Origin: Xenococcaceae cyanobacterium MO_167.B27
GTDB taxonomy: Bacteria; Cyanobacteriota; Cyanobacteriia; Cyanobacteriales; Xenococcaceae
Length of the DNA: 46,581 bases
Assembly (NCBI GenBank): GCA_030065935.1
Contig: JASJCP010000060.1
Span: 1 to 46,581 of the forward strand
Direction: 5' to 3'
The notes beneath the pieces were generated by a model. It did not search any database and was not told the DNA's origin. It saw only the letters and a program-made list of their open reading frames with translations. Shown in pieces: positions 1-7,715 of the stretch. Every line of letters begins with the position of its first letter. Position 1 is the stretch's first letter. A program made the translations under genes and the position numbers.

Positions 1-192
1 GATAAAATTCAAAGAGCTAATCTTGACGGTAGTAATGTAACTGATTTAGTTACAACAGGATTAAATAATCCTTTTGGAATTGCTTTGGATTTGAACAATA
101 GTCAGATGTATTGGATTGATCCTGCTACAGATAAAATTCAAAGAGCTAATCTTGACGGTAGTAATGTAACTGATTTAGTTACAACAGGATTA
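1..192 (+). repeat. Tandem coding repeat, 129-bp period
   Basis: Bases 1-63 and 130-192 are identical at every position, one repeat unit (129 bp, 43 codons) apart, inside the propeller gene. Identity at silent positions points to recent duplication or gene conversion of blades. More copies probably lie upstream of the window. Confidence 0.85.
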
Positions 193-336
193 TCTAATCC
201 TGTTTCAATTGCTTTGGATATAAATCCTGCTACTCCTGTACCCTTTGAAGTTAATCCCACTTTGGGTCTTTTGTTAGTTGGTGGTGTATCAGGTATCCGT
301 TATCTTGTGAGTGGAAAGACTTATGTTAAAAAATAA
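1..336 (+). CDS. C-terminal part of a YWTD/NHL-type beta-propeller repeat protein with a C-terminal sorting anchor
   Basis: The frame is open from the first base, so the 5' end of the gene lies outside the window. What remains is 111 residues ending at a TAA at 334-336. Two tandem 43-residue units contain MYWIDPATDKIQRANLDGSN and a following DLVTTGL-NP segment, the pattern of LDL-receptor class B (YWTD) propeller blades. The tail has the motif VPFEVNP, a hydrophobic stretch (LGLLLVGGVSG) and basic last residues (KTYVKK). This resembles the cyanobacterial subclass of PEP-CTERM/PFE anchor signals. A secreted, membrane-anchored or cell-surface protein is inferred. The substrate or ligand cannot be told. 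No downstream gene is close enough to suggest an operon. Confidence 0.7.
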   Translation, partial: DKIQRANLDGSNVTDLVTTGLNNPFGIALDLNNSQMYWIDPATDKIQRANLDGSNVTDLVTTGLSNPVSIALDINPATPVPFEVNPTLGLLLVGGVSGIRYLVSGKTYVKK

Positions 337-482
337 TAGCAATTAGCTAAGGCTTTTATTGCCTGAAACTCATACTCTGTAAGGGTTTCAAAATCGAGAT
401 TTAGCGTTCGCTATTATCTCCTCTGATGTTTCTAATTGAATTTAATTAGTAGTATTAATTAACGTACATATGATCTTCTAAA

Positions 483-532
483 AATGGCGATCGCCCTTTG
501 GCAAATTTTTCTGCCAAAGGGCGATCGCCATT
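483..532. repeat. Perfect 21-bp inverted repeat with HIP1 cores
   Basis: Arms 483-503 and 512-532 are exact reverse complements separated by 8 nt. Each arm holds a gcgatcgc HIP1 octamer followed by ccctttgg or its complement. It sits in the gene-free stretch 337-811 between the converging propeller gene (+) and the helicase-family gene (-). It could act as a bidirectional terminator, but there is no clear T-run. A small palindromic repeat element is equally possible. Confidence 0.8.
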
Positions 533-735
533 AACTTTATATTACTACTTGAAGTCAAACTGTAAGACTAATATTCGTACATTTGATCTGGCAGTAAAGC
601 GATCGCCTTCTTTCCCCCATCAAAGCGATCGCTAATCCCCGAAAGCGCGATCGCTATATTAGCTTTATATTGCAAATTGAAGTATTAATGTAATAAAATA
701 ATATAGGTTATCTTTGTAATTATGGCGATCGCTTG
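487..735. repeat. Cluster of HIP1 (gcgatcgc) octamers
   Basis: About seven gcgatcgc or near-gcgatcgc sites occur within roughly 250 bases, far above the already high density in the rest of the window. Stretch 337-811 holds no convincing gene, only these sites, the large palindrome and AT-rich filler with the phrase attaagtattaatgtaa-like text repeated near 550, 690 and 785. Confidence 0.75.
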
Positions 736-811
736 TTTTCTATGAAGGTGATCGCTATCCCTATTTATATTAGAAATTTAAGTATTAATGTAAGACGCTA
801 TAATTAGAAGC

Positions 812-2914
812 TTAATTAGTAGGATTGTTGATTGAAAAGGAAACTTGTCTAGAACCTTGAACTAGGGGTAATAATGCTCCCATTTGTTCAGTACCATTAA
901 CTCCTAAATCACTGTGACAAAGGATAACTTTTTCTGTTACCCGACCCAATAAATCCCGAATAATTCTTTGCAAACGCTGTTGATCCATTTCATATTCATC
1001 TTCCGCCATCCAAGTTCTTCCTGACCACTCTTTGAGAAATAATGGCGCAGCAAAAAGGGTTGCAGCACCTCCTTTTTCCCAGAGATGAGAGCTAGCGTCT
1101 AGCCAAAATTGCCAAGGATGAGAAGTTTTAAGAGAGCGGTATTGGAAGATGGTAGCAAGAGATATTGCACCTTTTTTGGGTGGAAACTGACGTATCGGGC
1201 GAGGGTTAGCTGTAATAGTACCACGACGTAGTAACTGGATAAATTGAGCAACAGTGACAGCTTGGGTTTGAAAACTCGGTTCATTTTGTTTGAGTCTTCG
1301 ATCTACTTCCCAGTAGTGTTGGGCGGTTTCTATAAGTTCTCGCAAAGCGGATAGTCGGTCATAGTCATAGTAGTTATTTTTTCCCAAAAAATGTTTGATC
1401 GCCTCATGTATAAAAATAGTTGGAGTCAGGAAACATTGTTTGTATTGTTGCGATCGCATATTATTAATCCATTCCATGATTTTTTGGTAAGCAGTGCTAG
1501 CTTGATGTCCTAATCTATCCCAACGAGGAAAAGAGTCTATTGGTAAGAGATCCGGTAGCTCTGGATCGACGTTATAACAGTAGTCTGCTAATAATCCTGC
1601 TCTGACTGGATCGATTTGAGGTACTAATTTTCCTACTATGGGTTTTTGGCTCAAAATACTCAGCATTTCTGCTATGGAATCTCTGTCTAATAACCGCCCA
1701 ATACCTGGATAGACCAAAGCCATGAGAGTTAGCAAAGCTCTTACTAGAGGAGAACTTATTAAGGGGCGTTGTTCATTAACTGGTTCAATGGGAATACCGC
1801 TAGCAGATAAAATTTCGATTAGGGTGTAACGGGCAATTTCATCTAAACCAGGAGCGATAATAGCAATATCTTCTGGGGCTACTTCTTGATTTTTTACGAT
1901 GTGAATAATGTATGCTGCGGTTTGACGCAATAATTCCGCACGGGAGATAGTTTGAATCGACTCAATAAAATCAGGAATTTCTACACCATAACCAGTTGTG
2001 CTGACTAATTCTACTATGCTACCTGCTAATTCTTCTGTTACTAAAGTGTTTGGTGGTACAGATAATGTTTCTACAATAGTGCGATCGCGTAATTGTTCCC
2101 AGTATTCAGGGTCAGCATTCAAACCCAGTCTCACTTTTCCTTGCTGATTGTAAGTAAAAAAGCCTTCTGCACCTCCATCTAATAGCACTTCTACAAAACT
2201 TCTGGCGATCGCAGGATAATCATCCGTATCATCAGCAAAAACCGCAGGATAGCGACGGATTAAATGATGTTTATATTGAGCATTAGGCAATAAATAACGC
2301 CAATATAACTCATAAATAATGCCATAGGTTAGGAATCCTCTTTCTAAAGCCCAATTACGCCATTGTAAAATCAACTCACCCCTAATGGGATAGAGCTTTT
2401 CTGCATCTTCTGTCAGGTTGCCCAATCCCTGCTCTAAAATCAAGGTTATATCTTCTGCTGCAATCCCACTAGCTCCAGCTAGCTGCAATAAATCTAAAGT
2501 TTCCCTTACGAAACGATATTCTTTTGTGGTTTCTATTAAAGCATTCCATTGAGGGTGTTCTCGCCATAATTGAGTTGCTAATTCTTGTTCGGTTTCGGGG
2601 CGTAATCTTAGGGGAAACTGGGGTTTAATCTGTAATTTTTCAAAAATCAGAGGCCAAAATAACTCTACCTCATCACTAATAAATCCCACAGGAGTCTTAC
2701 AAATTACAGGATAAGTACCCTCGACTGCTTCAGAAAGGCGATCGCTCAACCCTCCGCGATTATGATTATTAGCCGCTAAAACTAGCACTGTAGCAGATAA
2801 ATTTTGTTGAGGGGATTTTTTACTAGGTTGAGTTAGTTGCTGTCTCACCCATTTACTAAACTCTGCTACCAAGCGAGAGGTTTTCTGTGTTTTAGTTGTT
2901 CCTGTAATCCACAT
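812..2914 (-). CDS. AddB/RecC-like helicase-family protein (annotated in cyanobacteria as recombinase family protein)
   Basis: A 700-residue protein with the layout of an inactivated or divergent UvrD-superfamily helicase. The N-terminus MWITGTTKTQKTSRLV sits where a P-loop would be, but lacks a clean GxGKT. Near residue 225, AVFADDTDDYPAIA resembles a Walker B segment. Around 350-400, EDIAIIAPGLDE, a SGIPIEP segment and a SSPLVRALLTLMALV stretch match the C-terminal half of AddB/RecC/UvrD proteins. No PD-(D/E)XK nuclease motif is evident. A role in DNA recombination or repair is inferred from family resemblance only. The ATG at 2914 is the first available. It is a single-gene unit, converging with the propeller gene. 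Confidence 0.5.
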   Translation of the reverse strand: MWITGTTKTQKTSRLVAEFSKWVRQQLTQPSKKSPQQNLSATVLVLAANNHNRGGLSDRLSEAVEGTYPVICKTPVGFISDEVELFWPLIFEKLQIKPQFPLRLRPETEQELATQLWREHPQWNALIETTKEYRFVRETLDLLQLAGASGIAAEDITLILEQGLGNLTEDAEKLYPIRGELILQWRNWALERGFLTYGIIYELYWRYLLPNAQYKHHLIRRYPAVFADDTDDYPAIARSFVEVLLDGGAEGFFTYNQQGKVRLGLNADPEYWEQLRDRTIVETLSVPPNTLVTEELAGSIVELVSTTGYGVEIPDFIESIQTISRAELLRQTAAYIIHIVKNQEVAPEDIAIIAPGLDEIARYTLIEILSASGIPIEPVNEQRPLISSPLVRALLTLMALVYPGIGRLLDRDSIAEMLSILSQKPIVGKLVPQIDPVRAGLLADYCYNVDPELPDLLPIDSFPRWDRLGHQASTAYQKIMEWINNMRSQQYKQCFLTPTIFIHEAIKHFLGKNNYYDYDRLSALRELIETAQHYWEVDRRLKQNEPSFQTQAVTVAQFIQLLRRGTITANPRPIRQFPPKKGAISLATIFQYRSLKTSHPWQFWLDASSHLWEKGGAATLFAAPLFLKEWSGRTWMAEDEYEMDQQRLQRIIRDLLGRVTEKVILCHSDLGVNGTEQMGALLPLVQGSRQVSFSINNPTN

Positions 2915-2925
2915 TGATATATTGA

Positions 2926-3074
2926 TTGGGGACTGGGGATTGGGGGACTGGGAGACTGAGGGGTCAGGGGTCAGGGGTATTTATTTTTCCTCATCGCGAA
3001 GCGACTACCGAAGGTCTGCTTCATGCTTCTTACTGATAAGTGATAAGTGATAACTGATTACTGATTACTGATTA
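2926..3074. repeat. Low-complexity short tandem repeats
   Basis: The stretch contains GGGGACTGGGGATTGGGG-like and GGGGTCAGGGG repeats (2926-2976), a gcgaagcgac palindromic phrase (2997-3006) and tandem heptamers of the tgataag / tgattac type (3033-3074). These are typical cyanobacterial short tandemly repeated repetitive sequences, with no coding content. Confidence 0.75.
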
Positions 3075-3176
3075 AGCTGTTATGTATTTATTTTGATCGC
3101 TTAGAAGCCTTACTGTAACAGTTCTAGACTTCAAAAATCCCAATTTAAATGCGTGTCAGCTTACACCCCCAATCTT

Positions 3177-3416
3177 CTACCAAGCAGGATCATCATAAAT
3201 ATTAATTGTTAGTTCTGATTTGCCACTAGGAACGGAACTAATACAAGCACAAATAGTAGTCCCATCCTCTAATTCTACTTCACAAGCATGACAAGAACCC
3301 ATAAGACATCCTGTAGGAATCAATACTCCTGCTCTTGCTGCTACTTCTAAGAGTGGCTCTCCTGGTTGCGCTTCTACAAGCACATCATCTGGTAGAAAAT
3401 GAATTTTGATAGTCAT
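3177..3416 (-). CDS. Small 2Fe-2S ferredoxin-like protein
   Basis: This 79-residue protein has the Cys pattern GC37-LMGS-C42-HA-C45 followed 11 and 13 residues later by C56 and C58 (TICACISSVPSG). This is the C-x4-C-x2-C plus distal Cys arrangement of 2Fe-2S beta-grasp ferredoxins with a short final loop, as in oxygenase-reductase ferredoxin domains. The frame continues upstream to 3485, but that extension (rich in Arg/Ser) runs through a palindromic spacer. ATG 3416, giving MTIKIHF, is the likely start. It is an electron carrier, partner unknown. It is followed upstream by 450 bases without a gene. Confidence 0.8.
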   Translation of the reverse strand: MTIKIHFLPDDVLVEAQPGEPLLEVAARAGVLIPTGCLMGSCHACEVELEDGTTICACISSVPSGKSELTINIYDDPAW

Positions 3417-3485
3417 CTTGATGCGCGCAGGAGACCCGCGCCTACTGCTTTCACAGAGGCGACGGGAGGAATGCGCGTCCTCCAA

Positions 3486-3610
3486 TATACGGTTTACTTT
3501 CTCTATACCTCCAGGGGACTCCCTGCTAAACCCTGATAAGGGTTAGCGGGAGACGTGCCGTATAAACGCCTGGGGTTTCCCCAGGCGACAGGCACTGAGG
3601 AATGGAGGTC
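3486..3610. repeat. Nested palindromic element, possibly a structured RNA
   Basis: Several stems nest here. TATACGG (3486-3492) pairs with CCGTATA (3558-3564). CCTCCA (about 3508-3513) pairs with TGGAGG near 3604-3609. CTCCC (3519-3523) pairs with GGGAG (3548-3552) around an inner stem TAAACCCT/AGGGTTA. GTGCC (3555-3559) pairs with GGCAC (3591-3595) around the 9-bp hairpin CGCCTGGGG/CCCCAGGCG (3567-3587). It lies in the gene-free stretch 3417-3863. It may be a mobile palindromic repeat or the relic of an IS605-type end. Confidence 0.5.
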
Positions 3611-3819
3611 AATAAATAACCCTCGCTGTGCTTCATCCTTATTTTAAAAAAGCATAATTGTATCCGTCATTTTGATGAATATGAGTTAGGTACTTAGGAT
3701 GAACATCAAACCTAGATACAGTTGAAAGACAGGCTGGCAAGCACCCCTAGGTGTCATGAATTAAATAACGGCTACCTGAAATTCGCGGTGAACTGGTCAC
3801 GTTATGGGCTTTGTTCAAG

Positions 3820-3852
3820 CCCCCGTTAAAACGCTCTGGGTTTTAACGGGGG
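3820..3852 (-). terminator. Strong hairpin just after cobQ
   Basis: Arms 3820-3832 (CCCCC-GTTAAAAC) and 3840-3852 are a perfect 13-bp inverted repeat with a 7-nt loop, 11 bases beyond the cobQ stop. It would end cobQ transcription, although no U-run follows. The text ttgttcaagccccc also resembles the right-end hairpins of TnpB-type IS200/605 elements, so an IS relic is the alternative. Confidence 0.6.
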
Positions 3853-3863
3853 GTTCGTGACGG

Positions 3864-5357
3864 CTAATAGTAATCATTAGAAATAATAGATTTGAGATTG
3901 AGATGTCGTTTTATTATGTCAGCTAGAGAATTTAGAGTCATTTCCCTTTGTTCGCGATAATTAGCAATTCCTGTAGCTAGAGAAGACATCCCCCTTTGTT
4001 TTCGTAAATGATTTAACCAAGAGCGTCGCCAGGGACCATTATCAAAAAGACCATGAAGATAACAACCCCAAATAGACCTACTTTCATCTACTAGACCCAA
4101 ACCAGGATCGTCAAAAATAGGTTGATATTTATGTTCTACTTCTTTGGCTCTTTGAGGAATACGGGTGCGACCTAAATGAATTTCGTAGCCGTCAACGGGT
4201 AATCCTGCTTGGGGATGATGGGAAAATACTTGTCTTTGGCGAGCAATTTTGTTATCGGAAAGTATTGTAGTAACTGGTAATAATCCTAATCCTCGATATT
4301 CCCCTGGTTCACCTTCATAACCTTCTGGGTCAATGATACGTTGACCTAGCATTTGAAAGCCACCGCAAATCCCAATTACAGTTCCTCCTGCTGCTGCATA
4401 CTCCTGCAATTGTTTTGCCATCCCACTTTGTTCCATTGCTATAAGGTCAGAAATTGTGGTTTTAGACCCAGGAATAATTACGGCATCAGGATGACCTAAA
4501 GAGTCTTTGAGAGCTACATATCTAACTCCTACAGTAGCTTCTGCTTCTAGGGGGTCAAAATCGGTAAAGTTAGAGATTCTGGGAAGCCGAACGACGCTGA
4601 TGTTTAAATCATGGTGTTGGTTAGATGGTTTACGATCTAACAAATCGAGAGAATCTTCTGAAGGTAAAGCATTGTCTATCCAAGGAATAACTCCCAAAAC
4701 GGGAATTCCTGTATGCTTCTCTAGCCATTCAATTCCCGATGCCAATAATTCTTGATGTCCGCGAAATTTGTTGATTACGATGCCTTTAATCAGGGATCGC
4801 TCTTCTGGTTCTAATAATTCTAAAGTCCCTACTATATGGGCGAAAACTCCACCCCTTTCAATATCCGCTATCAAGATAGTTGAGGCATTAAGATGCTTGG
4901 CAACACGCATATTAGTCAAATCTCGATGTTTGAGATTGATTTCGGCTGGACTTCCTGCTCCTTCACAGATAATCACGTCAAATTCTAGCGATAGGCGATA
5001 GAGAGAGTCTTGGATCATTTCCCAACCCAAGTCAAAATACTTTTCATAATACTCTATAGCTGATACCGTTCCGACCGCTTTACCCTTCATAATGACTTGA
5101 GAAGTCATATTCCCCTGGGGTTTAAGCAAAATTGGGTTCATTTCTACCCGAGGAATTATTCCTGCTGCCCAAGCTTGTACTGCTTGTGCATAACCAATTT
5201 CCCCCCCAGTAGAGGTAACATAAGCATTTAAAGCCATATTTTGTCCCTTGAAGGGTGCTACGCGCCAGCCTTGTCTAGCTAAGGTTCGACACAAAGCAGC
5301 AGTCAGGAACGATTTTCCTGCATGGGAGGTTGTCCCCACCACCATAATCGCTTTCAT
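3864..5357 (-). CDS. cobQ: Cobyric acid synthase (glutamine-hydrolysing)
   Basis: CobQ/CbiP amidates side chains b, d, e and g of adenosylcobyrinate a,c-diamide in cobalamin synthesis, using ATP and glutamine. The 497-residue protein has the family's usual length. The N-terminal P-loop-like GTTSHAGKSFLTAAL and FKGQNMALN are characteristic of the dethiobiotin-synthetase-like domain. The C-terminal half is a class I glutaminase with the nucleophile Cys331 in GICGGFQMLG, GYEIHLGRT, and GCYLHGLFDN near the end. ATG 5357 is chosen over the in-frame TTG at 5360 because AAAGGA lies just upstream. It stands alone, with no other cobalamin gene and no cobalamin riboswitch-like leader visible. Confidence 0.97.
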   Translation of the reverse strand: MKAIMVVGTTSHAGKSFLTAALCRTLARQGWRVAPFKGQNMALNAYVTSTGGEIGYAQAVQAWAAGIIPRVEMNPILLKPQGNMTSQVIMKGKAVGTVSAIEYYEKYFDLGWEMIQDSLYRLSLEFDVIICEGAGSPAEINLKHRDLTNMRVAKHLNASTILIADIERGGVFAHIVGTLELLEPEERSLIKGIVINKFRGHQELLASGIEWLEKHTGIPVLGVIPWIDNALPSEDSLDLLDRKPSNQHHDLNISVVRLPRISNFTDFDPLEAEATVGVRYVALKDSLGHPDAVIIPGSKTTISDLIAMEQSGMAKQLQEYAAAGGTVIGICGGFQMLGQRIIDPEGYEGEPGEYRGLGLLPVTTILSDNKIARQRQVFSHHPQAGLPVDGYEIHLGRTRIPQRAKEVEHKYQPIFDDPGLGLVDESRSIWGCYLHGLFDNGPWRRSWLNHLRKQRGMSSLATGIANYREQREMTLNSLADIIKRHLNLKSIISNDYY

Positions 5358-5457
5358 CAATTAATCCTTTGCTGGAATATATCCATCTTTATAGCAATTA
5401 GATATAACTATCTTAAATAATTAGATATATCTACTGAAAAAATCAAGAAATTTCTCT

Positions 5458-5859
5458 TTAAAATGACCATTGTAACCAACGATTTAACCAATTGGAGATG
5501 CGCTCTTTCCAAGAAGGCTTCGGAAAACTACCTTCAGGTTGCCATTTTTCAATAATTTGTCTGCCCAAAGGAGTAAGACGAAAACTGTCTGTAATTCCCT
5601 GTCCATCTACTTCTCGTCGTAAAATACCCACTTGGATCAACCACATTAAATAGGATTCTGCAGCAGTTTCAGCGATCGCATTTAAAGTATAATTTTTCTC
5701 TACTCCTGTGGTTTCTACCATATCTGGCAAAGGTATACTGCGATAGCGCATTGCCGTAAATAAATTTAGCTTAAAAGGAGAACAAAACAAGGCTCTAGCT
5801 GCTCTTTTGACAGTATTTTCGGGATAATCTATGGATTTTGTCAGTACTTTAGAAGTCAT
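5458..5859 (-). CDS. Conserved cyanobacterial small protein (Npun_F0494-like), winged-helix-like
   Basis: A 133-residue protein of unknown function. The middle part (IPLPDMVETTGVEKNYTLNA, then SYLMWLIQVGILRREVDG and FRLTPLGRQIIEKW) reads like a winged-helix fold ending in a beta-wing and a 'TPLGR' helix, as in many MarR/PadR-like domains. I recall it as the Npun_F0494-type family. Naming is from memory. It lies 97 bases upstream of cobQ on the same strand and could share its transcript. ATG 5859 is used. Confidence 0.55.
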   Translation of the reverse strand: MTSKVLTKSIDYPENTVKRAARALFCSPFKLNLFTAMRYRSIPLPDMVETTGVEKNYTLNAIAETAAESYLMWLIQVGILRREVDGQGITDSFRLTPLGRQIIEKWQPEGSFPKPSWKERISNWLNRWLQWSF

Positions 5860-5959
5860 TGGTAAAAAAATTTTTAAACTGTAGTTGAATTCAGCAACTT
5901 AATCTTTTGATATAAATCTTATTATTGCAGCTTTTCAAGCCCCAATGCCCAATCCCTAA

Positions 5960-5994
5960 ACACTAACCACTAACCACTAACCATTAACCGATTT
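5960..5994. repeat. Short tandem repeat cactaac
   Basis: Four to five near-perfect copies of actaaccact / cattaacc in the spacer 5860-6371, of the cyanobacterial heptamer-repeat type. The rest of this spacer holds the NtcA-like box and the putative omega-RNA listed separately. No protein-coding gene is seen. Confidence 0.7.
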
Positions 5995-6071
5995 AGTTGA
6001 GATTTTTTTCCCGCTTCAGATACATAAATTGCATTAAAGCTATGTTTAAAATTTATAGTCAGTAAAATTTG

Positions 6072-6085
6072 GTTACAAAAAATAC
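6072..6085 (+). promoter_or_regulatory. NtcA-like box (GTT-N8-TAC)
   Basis: GTTACAAAAAATAC differs from the NtcA consensus GTA-N8-TAC at one base. A TTAAAT hexamer begins 22 bases downstream (6108-6113), near the spacing expected of an NtcA-activated promoter. The next host gene on this strand is nirA at 7716, a classic NtcA target, but isrB lies between. It could be the original nirA promoter, now displaced, or chance in AT-rich DNA. Confidence 0.35.
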
Positions 6086-6159
6086 AAAATAGATTAATTT
6101 TGACTCATTAAATAAAAAATAAATAGACTTTGATCGAGCTATCTGAACTCCCATAGTCA

Positions 6160-6371
6160 ATTACTCCCGATTTATCGGGAGCTTGTTAGGATCAGCTAGC
6201 AACGTGAGAATTGACTAGAACATGAGCCAGAATATGGTACAGACGTACAGATGTTTCCCTAGTCTGTACACATCTAAATCTACTGATCTAGATGTTGCGT
6301 AAAGGCAAGAAATCTTTATTCTGGTAGCTCGTAGGGACTTTTTACTCCAAAAGGCGGAGGTTTATCACTTT
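6160..6371 (+). ncRNA. Putative omega-RNA of the IsrB element
   Basis: About 210 structured non-coding bases directly precede isrB, where IscB/IsrB families encode their guide RNA. Visible stems are CTCCCGAT/ATCGGGAG (6164-6181), GTACAGAC/GTCTGTAC (6237-6244 with 6262-6269) and the overlapping ACATCTA/TAGATGT (6270-6276 with 6289-6295). The last two share bases with GATGT at 6250, so they may exchange or form a pseudoknot. CTCC/GGAG pairs just before the start codon. The 5' limit, and thus the guide, cannot be set from one copy. Confidence 0.5.
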
Positions 6372-7553
6372 ATGAATTCAAGAGTACCAGTAGTAAATCA
6401 AGATGGCACACCAGCTATGCCAACTTTGGCTAGTCGTGCTAGAAGATGGGTAAGAGATGGCAAAGCTGTTGGTAAATGGAATGACTTGGGTGTTTATTAT
6501 GTCCAGTTGTTAGTTACTCCATCAGATACCAAGACTCAACCCATAGTCTGCGGTTGTGACCCAGGTAAGTCCTATTCTGGTTTTGGAGTTCAGAGTTCTT
6601 TGGCTACTCTATTTCGCGGTCATGCTGTTTTACCGTTTCAAAGAGTTAAAGAACGTCTTGGTACTGCGGTAATTAAAAACGAAAAAGTAATCAAAAATGT
6701 TGGTGGTAGAGCTGGAAGACGTAGAGTTAGACGAGGGCGCAGAATCAAGCGGAACTTAGCTTTTGAACTCAGAAATCACCGACAGAAAAGGTTTAACAAT
6801 CGCATTAAATCCAAATTACCACCATCTATCTTGGCATCAAGGTTAATGGAAATTCGCATAGCTAAAGAATTATGCTCAATTTTTCCGATTAGTGACATAG
6901 TTTACGAAGTGGTCAAAGCTGACGTGGATTTAACATCAGGAAGAAAAAATGCCAAGTCGGGAAAAGGTTTTAGTCCTGTTATGACTGCACAGTATTGGTG
7001 CATAGAACAGTTATTTAAGCTTGCTCCTGTCAGCAAAATGTATGGATGGCAAAAAGATGGTAATGGCACTAGCCAAATTAGAAAGTACTTAAGACTATTT
7101 AAAGATAAACAGAACAAGAAAAATCCTGTACCTGAAACTCATGCCGTAGATGGGGTTGCTTTAGCTGCTAGTAAATTTGTTAGGTTCAAACCTTTTGCTA
7201 CTAACAATAGTCACGGTCATCAATGGCAAGGGAAAGTGACTATTACTGAATCAGTATTCACAGTGATTACCAGACCTGCCTATTTTCGTCGTGCTTTACA
7301 TTTCGATAATCCCAGTGCAGGAGGAATTAGAAAGCGTAAAGGAGGAACTGTCACTGCGTTTGGTTATCGTGCTGGTGATTATGTAGAAGCAGAGAAAGCG
7401 GGTGTTAAATATCGTGGCTGGATTGGTGGGTTTACCAATACTGAAAAGTCTAAGAAATTAAGTGTTTATGACCATAACTGGAAGCGTATAGGTCAGTTTT
7501 CACTTTCAAAAGTTAAGTTATTGCGGAGGTCAAATAAGTTATGTATTGCCTGA
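6372..7553 (+). CDS. isrB: IsrB-type RNA-guided nickase (IscB family without HNH)
   Basis: This 393-residue protein follows the IscB/IsrB plan. An N-terminal PLMP-like domain (VPVVNQDGTPAMPT...ARRWVRDGKAV) is followed by RuvC-I CGCDPGKSYSGFG with Asp63. Then come an arginine-rich bridge helix (GRAGRRRVRRGRR, 112-124), RuvC-II IVYEVVKAD with Glu179, and RuvC-III ETHAVDGVALAA with His257/Asp260. The C-terminal domain includes GGIRKRKGGT and SVYDHNWKRIGQFSLSKV. Only 77 residues separate RuvC-II from RuvC-III and hold no HNH motif, so it is IsrB, not IscB. Family members nick the non-target strand under omega-RNA guidance. No tnpA is nearby, so the element would need a transposase in trans. Start ATG 6372, with GGCGGAGG about 10 bases upstream. 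Confidence 0.88.
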   Translation: MNSRVPVVNQDGTPAMPTLASRARRWVRDGKAVGKWNDLGVYYVQLLVTPSDTKTQPIVCGCDPGKSYSGFGVQSSLATLFRGHAVLPFQRVKERLGTAVIKNEKVIKNVGGRAGRRRVRRGRRIKRNLAFELRNHRQKRFNNRIKSKLPPSILASRLMEIRIAKELCSIFPISDIVYEVVKADVDLTSGRKNAKSGKGFSPVMTAQYWCIEQLFKLAPVSKMYGWQKDGNGTSQIRKYLRLFKDKQNKKNPVPETHAVDGVALAASKFVRFKPFATNNSHGHQWQGKVTITESVFTVITRPAYFRRALHFDNPSAGGIRKRKGGTVTAFGYRAGDYVEAEKAGVKYRGWIGGFTNTEKSKKLSVYDHNWKRIGQFSLSKVKLLRRSNKLCIA

Positions 7554-7567
7554 CGGCGCGCTCTACC

Positions 7568-7597
7568 TCCCTACCCTGCTACGCGCTCGGGTAGGGA
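7568..7597 (+). terminator. Hairpin after isrB, possible element right end
   Basis: Arms TCCCTACCC (7568-7576) and GGGTAGGGA (7589-7597) form a perfect 9-bp stem with a 12-nt loop, 14 bases after the isrB stop. It is either a terminator or the subterminal hairpin of an IS200/605-type end. Confidence 0.6.
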
Positions 7598-7715
7598 CTC
7601 ACGCGGGGATGTTGATAAAGAGAACCCAATAGGGAGTAACAAAGATTTTTGGGGAAAGAAATTGGATTAAGTAGAAAATTAACAGTAATTATTAACAGTT
7701 AAGGGAAAATAGGAT

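Noticed and set aside
3417-3485. N-terminal extension of the ferredoxin to 3485
   Set aside because: The 23 extra residues come from a GC-rich palindromic spacer and do not look like the family. ATG 3416 gives the normal beginning.
5358-5460. Cobalamin riboswitch upstream of cobQ
   Set aside because: The 97-base spacer is AT-rich and lacks any B12-box-like or multi-stem structure.
6900-7130. HNH nuclease domain in the IsrB protein
   Set aside because: Residues 180-256 hold no HNH-type His/Asn pattern or zinc cysteines, and the segment is too short.
5860-7715. A tnpA transposase gene belonging to the IsrB element
   Set aside because: No Y1 HUH transposase motif or fitting open frame is found on either strand.
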